Of a DNA stretch of 64,000 nucleotides, positions 26,527 through 35,721 are shown one piece after another; the stretch's first letter is position 1; the number at the start of each line of letters is the position of its first letter. The stretch comes from Amycolatopsis rubida (GTDB lineage: Bacteria; Actinomycetota; Actinomycetes; Mycobacteriales; Pseudonocardiaceae). A program made the translations under genes and the position numbers. The notes beneath the pieces were generated by a model, which saw only the letters and a list, made by a program, of their open reading frames with translations, made no database searches and was not told the DNA's origin. Location of the stretch: NCBI RefSeq assembly GCF_900115345.1, contig NZ_FOWC01000024.1:36426-100425 (forward strand), written 5' to 3'.

Positions 26527-27060
26527 GTTGAGGTAGTAGAGCAGCGACACCAGCGTGCCGGAGCCGAGCAGTTCCTGACGCTGCGCAAGCTCGTTGACCC
26601 GCGACAGCGGCACCCACTCAACCCGGCCGACCTCTTCGGTGTCGGTCGGGTCGCCGATGTGCTCGGCCTGACGCCACAGGTACACGTCGACCGGGGCGGT
26701 GACCTGGCCGGGAAGCGGCTCGAAGCTCACCAGGTGCTCGGGCTCGCCCACAGGCTGCCAGCCGGACTCCTCGGCCGCCTCACGAGCGGCGGTGCCAGCG
26801 GAGTCGTCGCCGTCGTCGACCATGCCGCCCAGCAGCTCGTAGCCCCACTGCTCGGTAGCGAAGCGGTAGCGCCACAGCATCAGCGCCTCATCCTGGTCGT
26901 TCACGATCAGCGCTATGGCGATCCTGGCCAGGTGCACGACGTGGTAGTCCCAGCGTTCACCGTTCGGCGCCTCGACGTCGGTCAGCCCGACCTTGACCCA
27001 CTTGTTGTCGTAGACCAGCCGCTCACCGAACGTCTTCCACGACCCATGTTCCTCAGCCAC
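26512..27060 (-). CDS. Nudix hydrolase
   Basis: A 182-residue protein with the Nudix box GGMVDDGDDSAGTAAREAAEESGW: the REAAEESG core with its three glutamates is intact, although the first conserved Glu of the box is Asp here. Nudix proteins hydrolyse nucleoside diphosphates linked to another moiety. Nudix genes are common passengers of actinomycete integrative elements beside the HTH-TPR regulators; their role there is not established. Start ATG at 27060. Confidence 0.88.
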   Translation of the reverse strand: MAEEHGSWKTFGERLVYDNKWVKVGLTDVEAPNGERWDYHVVHLARIAIALIVNDQDEALMLWRYRFATEQWGYELLGGMVDDGDDSAGTAAREAAEESGWQPVGEPEHLVSFEPLPGQVTAPVDVYLWRQAEHIGDPTDTEEVGRVEWVPLSRVNELAQRQELLGSGTLVSLLYYLNSRRA

Positions 27061-27102
27061 GCCGCGAGCCTACGGGCTGGCGGCTCCCGCTCGTACCGCC
27101 CT

Positions 27103-28260
27103 TCAGTTCGCCAGCCCGATCAGCCGAGCGATCCGACGTTGCTGCCGGACAGAACCGATTTCGACGGCCAAAGTCCGAGCACGCTGAGCGTGCGCGCGTC
27201 CCTCAACGCGCTCACCCATCGCAAAGAACGCCGTCGCCAGGTCCACTCGCAAACCCGTCTCCGCGCGGGTGAACGTCGGATCGAGACGGCTCAACGCTGT
27301 GGAGAGCACGTCAACGGCGTCCGGCTCGCCGACCCTGGCGAGCGCGTGTCCACGCCAGCGCGCCAGATGGACTGGATCGAGGACGACATAAGGACCGTCC
27401 ACCGCGGACACATCGGCTGGCAACAACCCCGCGGCGCGGTCGAAGGCACGCATGCTCGCCGAGCGCTGCCCGTCCGCTGCGAGGGCTTCGCCGTGTGCGG
27501 CAGCGAGCCACGACCTCAGCAGACGGCCAGCAACGCGCTGGGCCCGCTGCTCGGTGGCCTGCAGCAGCTCGACGGCTGATGCTGTCTCCTCGACGTCGAT
27601 CAGCACGAAAGCCTGTTCAGCGGCCGTGTGCACCTCGAACGCCGCGTCACCGGACTCGCGGGCGGCCGCTTTGGCTCGCTCGTAGAACTGCCAGGAGTCG
27701 CCGACGAACCCCATGTCGAGCTGCTGCCAGCCGGCGAGCGTGCCGAACTCGGCGAGCAGGGCTCCGAGCTGGCTCCGAACCCCCGGAGTCAGGCTGTGCG
27801 AGCGCAGGCGCGTGATCTGCCGGACCTTTGTGGACACCTCTTCGTGCGCCGTCGAGGCACCCAGCTGCCGGTCAAGACGGCGTACCGCGGTCAACTGGTC
27901 CTCAAGCAAGGCGAGGACGTCGGCGTTCACGCGGCGGGCAGCGCTGAGCCGCTGCCGCAACTCCTCTTCAGCCGCCTCGACCGGCCCGCGGACGACATCG
28001 GGTGAGGACAGCAAGTCGTCAATCGGGAGACCAAGCATCCGTTCGAGCAGGCGGGCAGTGGCCGGCCGCGGACGCCCGTCCGGCTTGCGTCCCGAGATCA
28101 GGCGCTGCAGGTGCCGCACGCTGAGCGTGCCGGTCTCGCCGAACGTGCGCGCGAACCGCTCGGCATCCTCGACGAACTCGGCGAGCGTCTGACTCCGCTC
28201 ACGGAGCTTCAGCTCCAGAACGGTGCGCGTCAGGTCGTCGGTTCCGTCCTCGGCTGCCAT
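27103..28260 (-). CDS. HTH-TPR transcriptional regulator, second copy
   Basis: A 385-residue protein. The N-terminal HTH-like segment is ERFARTFGETGTLSVRHLQRLISGRKPDGRPRPATARLLERMLGLPIDDLL (about 30-80), followed by TPR-like helices including AAEQAFVLIDVEETASAVELLQATEQRAQRVAGRLLRSWLAAAHGEALAADG. The repeat region closely resembles that of the regulator at 25393-26526, so the two are probably paralogues around the Nudix gene. It is divergent from the gene at 28405, with inverted repeat GCGCT-N6-AGCGC (28320-28335) between them. Confidence 0.82.
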   Translation of the reverse strand: MAAEDGTDDLTRTVLELKLRERSQTLAEFVEDAERFARTFGETGTLSVRHLQRLISGRKPDGRPRPATARLLERMLGLPIDDLLSSPDVVRGPVEAAEEELRQRLSAARRVNADVLALLEDQLTAVRRLDRQLGASTAHEEVSTKVRQITRLRSHSLTPGVRSQLGALLAEFGTLAGWQQLDMGFVGDSWQFYERAKAAARESGDAAFEVHTAAEQAFVLIDVEETASAVELLQATEQRAQRVAGRLLRSWLAAAHGEALAADGQRSASMRAFDRAAGLLPADVSAVDGPYVVLDPVHLARWRGHALARVGEPDAVDVLSTALSRLDPTFTRAETGLRVDLATAFFAMGERVEGRAHAQRARTLAVEIGSVRQQRRIARLIGLAN

Positions 28261-28404
28261 CTCCGCCCTCCTGACGTGCCACTCGCGATATGTCCTCGCT
28301 AAGTCGTCCGCGTGACCTGGCGCTTATATGAGCGCACAAGTCAGGCTGATTTCAGATTCTACAGCCCGTAGTGGCTGGTCAGCCGGTAGGTAGCGGAGGG
28401 GCAC

Positions 28405-28860
28405 GTGAGCGACGTAGTACGGCAGGGGAGGGCCGCTGGGCTGTACGTGAGCTGGCACAGGAGCGACATCGACGGCCGCGACCACGCGGTGACCGACGAG
28501 GAGTTCTCCCGGGGCTGGCGCGACGCGCTCGGCCGATACGAGGGGCTGTGCGGGCACGTCGTGCTGCCGACGTCGATGCTCGTCGCGCCCGGCCGGCCGT
28601 GTGTCCGCTGCCGCGCGTTCCTGGCGGCTCGGACCACGCTCCCGACGGTCGAACAGCGCCTTCACCCACCGCGGCACCGTAAGCCGTCACGCTGGCGTCG
28701 ACTCTTCCAGCACGTCCCGCAGGTCAACGTGCCTGAACAGGCCCACTCGCACAGCGCCCGCACTTCTCGCGCTCGCGGGTTCCAGACTTCGGCGGGGGCG
28801 GGTAGCGCGCCGATCGCACCCGCCCTCGCCGGACGCCACGAGCGGCGGAGCGAGCGATGA
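28405..28860 (+). CDS. Hypothetical element protein (151 aa)
   Basis: GTG start with a GCGGAGGGG site upstream. The N-terminal half has a compact pattern (GLYVSWHRSDIDGRDHAVTDEEFSRGWRDALGRYEGLCGHVVLP) with Cys residues in LCGHV and PCVRCRAF, suggesting a small metal-binding fold. The C-terminal 60 residues are Arg/Ala/Ser-rich and look disordered. Overlaps the next gene by 4 bp (ATGA). It resembles small accessory genes of integrative elements; function unknown. Confidence 0.65.
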   Translation: MSDVVRQGRAAGLYVSWHRSDIDGRDHAVTDEEFSRGWRDALGRYEGLCGHVVLPTSMLVAPGRPCVRCRAFLAARTTLPTVEQRLHPPRHRKPSRWRRLFQHVPQVNVPEQAHSHSARTSRARGFQTSAGAGSAPIAPALAGRHERRSER

Positions 28861-29099
28861 CGACCAGGCTGATCATCGCGCGCCCGCTGCCCGGCACCGT
28901 GGGCGAGACCCGCCGCGTCGTCCACCTGTTCCCGCTGCCGGCCGACGCCGCCATGCCGGAGCGTCTGACCGCGTACTGCGACGCCACGTTCGGCCCCGGC
29001 GAACTGGAGCTGCTGGAACGCCCGCTCGGCATGCCGTGTTTGATCTGCCTCCAGCGCTCACCGCGCCCCACCAGCGAACTCCCGGCGGCCGAGTCGTGA
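28857..29099 (+). CDS. Hypothetical small element protein (80 aa)
   Basis: The sequence contains RRVVHLFPLPADAAMPERLTAYCDATFGPGELELLERPLGMPCLICL, with a C-x2-C pair at MPCLIC and one earlier Cys. It is tightly coupled to the preceding gene (ATGA) and to the next one (GTGA overlap at 29096-29099). The preceding gene has a similar Cys pair, so both may bind metal. No known domain. Confidence 0.65.
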   Translation: MTTRLIIARPLPGTVGETRRVVHLFPLPADAAMPERLTAYCDATFGPGELELLERPLGMPCLICLQRSPRPTSELPAAES

Positions 29100-29452
29100 C
29101 ACCACCAGTACGGGCCGTTCTGCCGACGTTTCAGCAGGAACTCGACCCGCTGTTGCTCATGCCGGTTCGGCTGTTCATTGCGTGCCTACTCGCCGACGGC
29201 GAGTGGAGCGACGACATCGCCGTTCGGAGCGCTCTGCAGCTTGGTGAACGATCCTTCGTGACGCATGTCGAGTGCCTGCGGGCGGCGGGGTATCTGGAGA
29301 TCCGCTCCCAGGGAGACCGTAAGAAGCTCCGCTTGACGTATCTCGGCTGGGATAGGTTCGCAGAGCACGTCGGCGCGCTGAGCCGGGTCGCGTTCGCCGC
29401 TGTCAAACTCCTCCCGACCACGCGGCGCCCTCGGGGCGACGTCGGGCTGTGA
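29096..29452 (+). CDS. MarR-like winged-helix protein
   Basis: A 118-residue protein: PVRLFIACLLADGEWSDDIAVRSALQLGERSFVTHVECLRAAGYLEIRSQGDRKKLRLTYLGWDRFAEHVGAL is the winged-helix layout of MarR/HTH_27 regulators, with the beta-wing at RSQGDRKKLRLT. It is the last gene of a three-gene coupled set. It may regulate the element or the defence cargo beyond it. Confidence 0.75.
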   Translation: MTPPVRAVLPTFQQELDPLLLMPVRLFIACLLADGEWSDDIAVRSALQLGERSFVTHVECLRAAGYLEIRSQGDRKKLRLTYLGWDRFAEHVGALSRVAFAAVKLLPTTRRPRGDVGL

Positions 29453-29797
29453 CGGGCACGAGCAGCGTCTCGAATGCCAGCACGCGAAAGCTCGGACGAT
29501 CAGTTGTGACGAGCGGTGCGACAGCAGCGACAGCCGTCACAGGAATAGTTTCCGCAGGTCGGCCGGTCTTTCGAGCCGTCACGCCAGGCGAGACGGTGTG
29601 ACAGACATCGGGCACGGCGTGTGACGGCCGATCTCACCCGCGGCTGCAGCGATCGCTGCTGATCCTTCCAACGAGAGGCTGTTGGAACACAGGGTGCGAG
29701 TCCGGTCGCATCTGCATCAGATGTCGGCTTCGATCAGATGCAAGCAATCGGGCAGCTACGCGCTGGTGCTGGAGTACTGAAGCCAGGAGGTAACCGA
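29453..29797. other. Non-coding region with clustered TGTGAC boxes
   Basis: About 345 bp without a gene. TGTGAC or its complement occurs at 29448, 29505, 29536, 29597 and 29620, with a near copy at 29578. A perfect 14-bp palindrome GCAGCGATCGCTGC lies at 29646-29659 and CATCTG-N3-CAGATG at 29709-29723. Repeated boxes plus palindromes suggest a protein-binding array such as an origin, transfer (clt-like) locus or promoter-operator. Confidence 0.4.
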
Positions 29798-30109
29798 ATG
29801 GGCGACGAACCCGCCAACGGCAGTTGGACAGCTGGCAACGCCAACGACGACTCAGCCGACACTCGCGGATGGCTGGTGGGCCACTTCATTGACCCATCGC
29901 ACGGCGGCCGTGCTACCAGCGACGTCGAAGTGAAGTGGGCGCATCACAATGCGCGGGAGAGGCGCTTGCACTGGACATCGGACGACCAGCGCACCACGCT
30001 CGTGATCTTGATCTCCGGTACGTTCCGCGTGGACGTCACGGATGGCAGCAGGACAATGAGTCGACAAGGTGATTACATGATGTGGGGGCCGGGCACCGAT
30101 CATTCCTAG
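29798..30109 (+). CDS. Small cupin-like protein, apparently cut short at the C-terminus
   Basis: 103 residues, with a strong AGGAGGT site before the ATG. The DVEVKWAHHNARERRLHWTSDDQRTTLVILISGTFRVDVTDGSRTMSRQGDYMMWGPGTDHS stretch is a one-domain cupin: beta strands with VLISGTFRV and GDYMMWGPGTDH. Relatives normally continue a further 15-20 residues after the DHS motif; here a TAG follows at once. The domain could still fold. It lies at the boundary where GC content drops. Confidence 0.65.
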   Translation: MGDEPANGSWTAGNANDDSADTRGWLVGHFIDPSHGGRATSDVEVKWAHHNARERRLHWTSDDQRTTLVILISGTFRVDVTDGSRTMSRQGDYMMWGPGTDHS

Positions 30110-30391
30110 GAGGCTCTAACAGACTCCGTCGTCGTGACTATTAGGCGGCCTTCGACCCCATGATTCGTTGATAAAACCTTGGATCGAGAACTGTGATTTT
30201 CTCACAACAGAGTCGGGTGAACGTTGGCCGGCACGTCGAATTTCCGCTGAGGCGGCGATGAGTACCATGCATTTGCCCCGGGCGGCGTGCCGCCCATAGA
30301 CTTCGTTAGAGCGATATTGGGCTGCAGTCGCTGTTTCCGGATGTCGAGCTCCAAGATTGATCGACGAGAATTCCGACCCATCTAATTAACG

Positions 30392-32269
30392 TTAGTTGAA
30401 GAACCCCGTCTCCGGATCGGTCATCGTGCCGACGAGCATCGCTCTGTCGAGGAAGCGGTTGAACTCCTCGCACGCCGTCTCAGGAAGCAGGGTGCAGCTG
30501 TGACATGCCGCAAGGTTACAGGATTCCGGACCTTGCCCGGACTCGCCGAGGTCCATGCACACGGGGTCGGATGCACACCATGTCGCATTCTCGCGTGCCG
30601 CACGCAGGACAGGTTCGAGGCGTCCGGGTCTGCCCATACGTACGAGCCCGCCCATCGTGCCCTCGGAGTCGCCGGATGCCGTGTAGATGAGCAGGCCTGC
30701 CATGGCATTGGGAGCTTCTGAGACGAACAGCCTCTCGCGGAGTGCCGCCGAGCTATATCCGCATTCGAACACCAACTGATTGATAAGTAGGTGGGCAAAG
30801 GTGTGAATCAATACCATTCGCGCGGTTAGAGGTCCTGACAAAGTATTCCCGCGCGCGGCTGCTTCGCGCTGCTGGAGTAGCTTCGCGACACGGCTGACGA
30901 CGCTGGACCGCGACTCCCAAGCTGCGACTCTGTCCGCGTCGAACTCCAGATAGATCCCTTCCCCATAGACTTCGTACGCAGGAAGCCATTGGTCCGAGTA
31001 GTCGACAGGGGCGGCGCGCAGCATCGCTTTGCCAGCCTCCCGCGTCGGGGCTCGCGGGTAGACTCGGGAGAATCCCCACAAGGCACGGGTCTCGCGGAGT
31101 CGATCCACCAGCGTGACGCGGTCCAGCCAGTCGCCGAGGTCGTCACCGTAGGCGTCGTGGTCGATCGCACTAATGCGCAGTGACTCGTTTGAGCTGGTCT
31201 CCCGCAACATCTGGAATTCCGGGCGGCGAAATTCCTGTTCACCGACGTCTGCGCTGTCTGCCCGGCCTTCTGCAGCCATCTCGCCTTGCATGACCGCAAG
31301 TGCTTCCCGGATGTCGTCGTCCGAAATTGTCGCGCTCTGGGCCCCGGCGTACTTCCTCACCGTTTCAGGAGTTAACTGGTGCCCTAGTTCGAGGAGTGCG
31401 CTTACAACGGAACCGACGGTCTGCTGGCGAAGGACGTCGAGCGCATCCTGAACGCCAGTCGTGTGCTGTGGTAAGTAGATCGAGCTAGCAACCTGTGCGA
31501 AGTAGACGTTGGATGCTCCTCGCAGGCTTGCCCGGATTGGAACACCGCATGGCTGCGAGCTATGGGCACCGTGCCAAGGCATGCGTCCGGGACAGGGAAA
31601 CTCTTGTCCACGCTGGAGGTTGGAAGTCAGTCGCGAGGATCCGTCCGGGTTCACCATTGTCACGTCGCGCAGTGTCCGTGGCCTCACCCCGCATTCGCAC
31701 TCGACACGCTGCCCGTCGAGAGTCCCGCCGCCCGTCGATATCAGCTTTAGCTCGCCGCGGCAGGTAGGGCTGACGTCTTGGTGCACCCATTCTCGCCACG
31801 GGAAGTCCATAATATGTCCATTTTCGCAGATCGCAACAAACGAAACCTGGACCATGAGACTGTCGTACTTTTGGTCTGCGTGAACCTCCGCATTGCATGC
31901 CGGCTTCTCCTGCAGCGATAGGGGATGCTGTGCGAGCCGCTTGCAGCCGGAGAAGGGGCAGAAGCTCCAGGTCGGGAAGCGCAAAAAGGGTACCGTCAAG
32001 CCTACGTTAACTGCGCGGCTGCCAGAAGATTCGTGTGTCCGCAAGTCCGGTGGCAGACGGAACCCGCCAACCTTCAACCGCTGCTGCAGTCGCCACTCGC
32101 TCAATTCGAACTCTGCAAGGTCCAGGTCGGTGTGCTCTGGTCTACTGAACCAGTGGTCGAGCCCCGCACCGATGACAGACGTTCCATTCGCCAGTACGCT
32201 CATCGCACCGACGCCGAAAGGGGCAATGAGCTGCGAACGCCGGATGACTCCCTCCATCGCCTGCCTCAT
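30392..32269 (-). CDS. drmB: DrmB-like DISARM protein (DUF1998)
   Basis: A 625-residue protein. The N-terminus RRSQLIAPFGVGAMSVLANGTSVIG is typical of DrmB, followed by cysteine pairs (SFCPFSGCKRL; VECECGVRP). The C-terminal DUF1998 region has VLIHTFAHLLINQLVFECGYSSAALRERLF and a Cys cluster CASDPVCM ... CNLAACHSC that may bind zinc. In DISARM, DrmB partners the DrmA helicase. Its ATG overlaps the DrmA stop by four bases and it ends the five-gene operon. Third codon positions use more A/T than the flanking chromosome, consistent with transfer. Confidence 0.88.
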   Translation of the reverse strand: MRQAMEGVIRRSQLIAPFGVGAMSVLANGTSVIGAGLDHWFSRPEHTDLDLAEFELSEWRLQQRLKVGGFRLPPDLRTHESSGSRAVNVGLTVPFLRFPTWSFCPFSGCKRLAQHPLSLQEKPACNAEVHADQKYDSLMVQVSFVAICENGHIMDFPWREWVHQDVSPTCRGELKLISTGGGTLDGQRVECECGVRPRTLRDVTMVNPDGSSRLTSNLQRGQEFPCPGRMPWHGAHSSQPCGVPIRASLRGASNVYFAQVASSIYLPQHTTGVQDALDVLRQQTVGSVVSALLELGHQLTPETVRKYAGAQSATISDDDIREALAVMQGEMAAEGRADSADVGEQEFRRPEFQMLRETSSNESLRISAIDHDAYGDDLGDWLDRVTLVDRLRETRALWGFSRVYPRAPTREAGKAMLRAAPVDYSDQWLPAYEVYGEGIYLEFDADRVAAWESRSSVVSRVAKLLQQREAAARGNTLSGPLTARMVLIHTFAHLLINQLVFECGYSSAALRERLFVSEAPNAMAGLLIYTASGDSEGTMGGLVRMGRPGRLEPVLRAARENATWCASDPVCMDLGESGQGPESCNLAACHSCTLLPETACEEFNRFLDRAMLVGTMTDPETGFFN

Positions 32270-35200
32270 TCGTCGTCATCTCCGTCCGAGTCGCCAACTG
32301 GCTTGTAAGCGTAGCTGGATGTCACTTCGATCCTGCAATTCGCGTCCACATTGCGCATGGACGTCGGCGTCTCCCACGTTCGTCCGCGAACCTTTTCCTC
32401 GACCGTGGTTCCCGGGTAGCGGATAAGTCCGTTGTTCGGATCGCCACGGTCTGGGTTGGCGTCCCACTTGGTCCGCTCCCAGTGCTTCCACTGGTTCACG
32501 CGCCGGGCCAGGACTCTATCGAGGTCGTCGAGGTCCACTCCGTCGAGAAGGCGGGCACGCTGCCTCAGTAAGTCGGCGGCCCTGTCGATCTCATCCGCAG
32601 GGACTGGGTAGGGTTTGAGACTTTGCGGCCCCCTCTGCCGTACATAGGCGACCAGGGCCGCGTGGACGGCTCGTTCCAGCACCGGCAGCGCGAAGGGTGT
32701 TACGCTGGTTGGTTCGACTTGAGCGTACAGCCGTTCGTGAAAGGTGCGGAAGCGCTCGTAGTGCGAGCGATCTCTTGGCTTTGCAGCACCATAAAGCGTA
32801 ACGACGAGGCCAGGGCGCTCCTCCCAACGTCGCCCGACCCGACCGGTTACTTGGATGTACTGCGACGTGGTCTTCGGCTGGCCGACTACCGTCATGAGCG
32901 ACAGTCGGTCAATGTCAATACCGACCTCGATGATGTTCGAGGCGAGGCAGACGTCAATGCAACCTTGCTCGCCGAGGCCGACCTCGAGCGCGGCGATCGC
33001 ACGTGGTACTTCGTCGTTCCGGAGTCTGCTCGTCAGCTCGAGCGGCCGGCGCGGCCATCGCTGGTGGTTCCTGTCCAGGCCGTCGCGGTTGTTGACACCA
33101 CCGAGATACGTCGGAATGTCCGCCTGGAAGAGGGTCAGTGTGTTACCTAGCTCGCGCAGGCTGTTGAAGAAAGTCAGACATGTCCACCATGGATCACGCT
33201 CGTTCGCGGGCAGCTCCATGGGAGCTTGGAGAAGTGCCGAGGCGGTCCGCACCTGCGCCGTTTGCATCGACCCGAGACCTGGGCCATGAACACCCAGGTA
33301 TCGTCGACCGTGGAGGAGGCTTCCATCCTCTCTGCGGGCCCATGTCGCAAAAAACGAATTATCTGCGGTTAGACCGTGTGGGGGGAAGAGCCGTGTGTCT
33401 TTACGTCCGTACAGGTTGCGGACTTGTTCCCGGTACCGGCGGATCGTCGCAGTCGAGGCCACGATCTTCGGCTTCGTCGGGCTGGGGCTGTCGTCGTTGA
33501 TGCATAGATCTTCGATGACAGCCTCGTAAAGTCCGGACATTGAGCCGAGTGGGCCTGAGATCAAGTGTAGCTCGTCCTGGATGATCAGGCCGGGAGGCGA
33601 AGCGTTGCGCCGACCAGCGGAGTCAAGCCCGAACAGTGCACGTGCATCGGGCTTCCAGGCGAGCAGCGCGAACTTGTCGACTGTCCCAATAACGAGACTC
33701 GGTCGCGCGGCGTACAAGTCATCGTCCACTACGTATACCGGCAGAGGGCGCCGAGAGAAGTGACACTTCGAATCTGAGCACTGAAACCGAACGCTCGCGC
33801 CAATCTTGCGGTAGCCGGCAATGGCGTATTTCTTTCTACCCGCCTGCTGATCGCGGATCGCACCGAAGGCAGCATTGCACCAAGGGCAGCGCAGAAGAAG
33901 AAATGGATTCTCTGCGCCGCTCGGCATCTTTGCAAGCTTGGAGACAGCATCCTTGCGGTTGTTCGGAGTGCTGGTACCGCCTACCCAGATTCCAATTGAG
34001 AACTCTTCTTCGCCAAGCTCAGGAGTGCGCTCTTTAAGTTCCTCCATAGCACAAATTAGCGCAGACGCCCTTAAAAACTGCTGAGTAGTCAGGAGTCGAA
34101 GAGTGTATCGCATGAAGACTTCTGTGCCGGTGTCGGTTTGGTCGCGGAGGCGGCGCAGGAATATCGTGAACGCCGCAACTGCCAAGTAGGCTTCAGTCTT
34201 TCCGCCGCCGGTCGGAAAAAAGATCAGATCAACTGTATCCCGGTACTCGCTGTCACTGTCGGCTATCGAATCAAGGACGGCGAGAAAGAAGGCGATCTGG
34301 AACGGCCGCCAAAAGCCGCGGCCGTTGTGCGGCTCCGATGTCGGCGGGGCGCCAGAAAAAATAAACTCGCCTTCGGGTCCAAGGGTCAGATTGCGCACCG
34401 GTTCGCTCGATCGTGACTGCTGGGTCAGCATCGCACGATTGGCGAGTTGGAAAGCTTTACGAACGTCATGGGAATCTTCCACGAGTCGCCATCCGGCCCG
34501 CATCCTGTGCAACGCCGCTTCGCATTCGCTTAGATGAGTTTCTGCGGTTGGCATCATATGTGCTGGCAGCTTCGCTATCTCGTTGCGACGATCTTCGATC
34601 CACTCCTGATACGCGGCCAGAAGCGTGTCGATCTGCTGGCGCGCCTGCGGTAGCTGGCGGTCGTCCGCCAGTGCGCGCATGTCGACAAGGAGCTCGCTGC
34701 GGTCGCGAAGCTTGATCACCGGCGTGATACTCGGTGTCTCGAATGTGGGAAGGACTGTTGCTTCAGCCCATGTCAAACGGTCACCACCGACCTCGCCGCC
34801 CCAGTCCGCGGCACATCCGTGTCCAACCGCATACATCTTATGGTGGCGGTACAGCATTGCGATGCTTGCCTTCTCCGGATCATCGGAGAGGTCTTCTGCG
34901 GCCGACCTATAAGGCAGGATTGCCGCGCCGTCCTGGGCGGTGACCTTGAATCCGCTCTGGAATAGACTGGCGAGGTCCTTACGTCCGCGAGTCCGGTTTT
35001 CGACATAGAATGTGATGAGTCGATCGTCGGTGTTGTCGCCTATCGGTCTGCTGTACGCGCCGACTGCGATATCTAGGCCCTCATCCCCGACCCGTTCACC
35101 TTGCGAGACGTCCTCTCGGACTGTTCGCCGGCCCGGATGCGCTGTGAGGTCGGCTGCAGTGAATATTGATCGAATAGTGACGGGCTCGCGCCGGTACCAG

Positions 35201-35721
35201 GAGCGCTCTGCCGAACCGATGTGGACTGTTAATTCGTGATACCGGCCAAACGTGCCTGATAGTTCGACACGGCTACCTGCGGGAAGCCATACCTGGCAGG
35301 TTATTCCCATGGTATTCGGTCGATAGGTATTGGCGTTCCCTAGGTCGAAGTCGTCGTCGTCAGCTGTCCTGGTGTTTGCTCCCTGGAGTGAGGCATTCAA
35401 GCTGGCGCTCAATTTCTCGAAGTCGGCTTCGGGCATCTCCTTGTCTTGCGGGATACTGTCCTCATCTGTATTGCTCGTGCCGTTTTCTGTGGGCGACTGC
35501 GGGTTGAACAAGACTCCCACGCCATAGCGAGTCGTAGGTCCTGCCTCAGTGAGGATTTCTTCCCCGGTTCTCTTGTCGTGCCATGGCCCACGTGCCTGCT
35601 CCCACGCAGAAAACCGAGGTTGGGCCGACGTGTCAAGAGGCTTACCAGCGGGCTTCGGACCGATAAGTTCGGCAGTGAGCGCGGCTTGAATATGCTCTCG
35701 GGCTCGGATGAAGTCAGGCAT
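32266..35721 (-). CDS. drmA: DrmA-like DISARM helicase (SF2)
   Basis: A 1151-residue superfamily-2 helicase. Walker A is IFFPTGGGKTEAYLAVAAFT (about residue 505), Walker B is IIQDELHLISGPLGSMSGLYE, and the arginine-finger motif is QVTGRVGRR. A Cys pair RCPWCNAAF and a second pair DSKCHF lie between the helicase lobes. These are the hallmarks of DrmA, the DISARM core with DrmB. ATG at 35721 has AAGGAGA 7 bp upstream and lies in the last codons of the NERD-helicase gene; an earlier start would overlap more. The N-terminal 450 residues have no known enzymatic motif. Confidence 0.88.
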   Translation of the reverse strand: MPDFIRAREHIQAALTAELIGPKPAGKPLDTSAQPRFSAWEQARGPWHDKRTGEEILTEAGPTTRYGVGVLFNPQSPTENGTSNTDEDSIPQDKEMPEADFEKLSASLNASLQGANTRTADDDDFDLGNANTYRPNTMGITCQVWLPAGSRVELSGTFGRYHELTVHIGSAERSWYRREPVTIRSIFTAADLTAHPGRRTVREDVSQGERVGDEGLDIAVGAYSRPIGDNTDDRLITFYVENRTRGRKDLASLFQSGFKVTAQDGAAILPYRSAAEDLSDDPEKASIAMLYRHHKMYAVGHGCAADWGGEVGGDRLTWAEATVLPTFETPSITPVIKLRDRSELLVDMRALADDRQLPQARQQIDTLLAAYQEWIEDRRNEIAKLPAHMMPTAETHLSECEAALHRMRAGWRLVEDSHDVRKAFQLANRAMLTQQSRSSEPVRNLTLGPEGEFIFSGAPPTSEPHNGRGFWRPFQIAFFLAVLDSIADSDSEYRDTVDLIFFPTGGGKTEAYLAVAAFTIFLRRLRDQTDTGTEVFMRYTLRLLTTQQFLRASALICAMEELKERTPELGEEEFSIGIWVGGTSTPNNRKDAVSKLAKMPSGAENPFLLLRCPWCNAAFGAIRDQQAGRKKYAIAGYRKIGASVRFQCSDSKCHFSRRPLPVYVVDDDLYAARPSLVIGTVDKFALLAWKPDARALFGLDSAGRRNASPPGLIIQDELHLISGPLGSMSGLYEAVIEDLCINDDSPSPTKPKIVASTATIRRYREQVRNLYGRKDTRLFPPHGLTADNSFFATWARREDGSLLHGRRYLGVHGPGLGSMQTAQVRTASALLQAPMELPANERDPWWTCLTFFNSLRELGNTLTLFQADIPTYLGGVNNRDGLDRNHQRWPRRPLELTSRLRNDEVPRAIAALEVGLGEQGCIDVCLASNIIEVGIDIDRLSLMTVVGQPKTTSQYIQVTGRVGRRWEERPGLVVTLYGAAKPRDRSHYERFRTFHERLYAQVEPTSVTPFALPVLERAVHAALVAYVRQRGPQSLKPYPVPADEIDRAADLLRQRARLLDGVDLDDLDRVLARRVNQWKHWERTKWDANPDRGDPNNGLIRYPGTTVEEKVRGRTWETPTSMRNVDANCRIEVTSSYAYKPVGDSDGDDDE

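Noticed and set aside
29448..29640. CRISPR array from repeated TGTGAC boxes
   Set aside because: The repeat unit is only six bases, on both strands, with irregular spacing; no cas genes are present.
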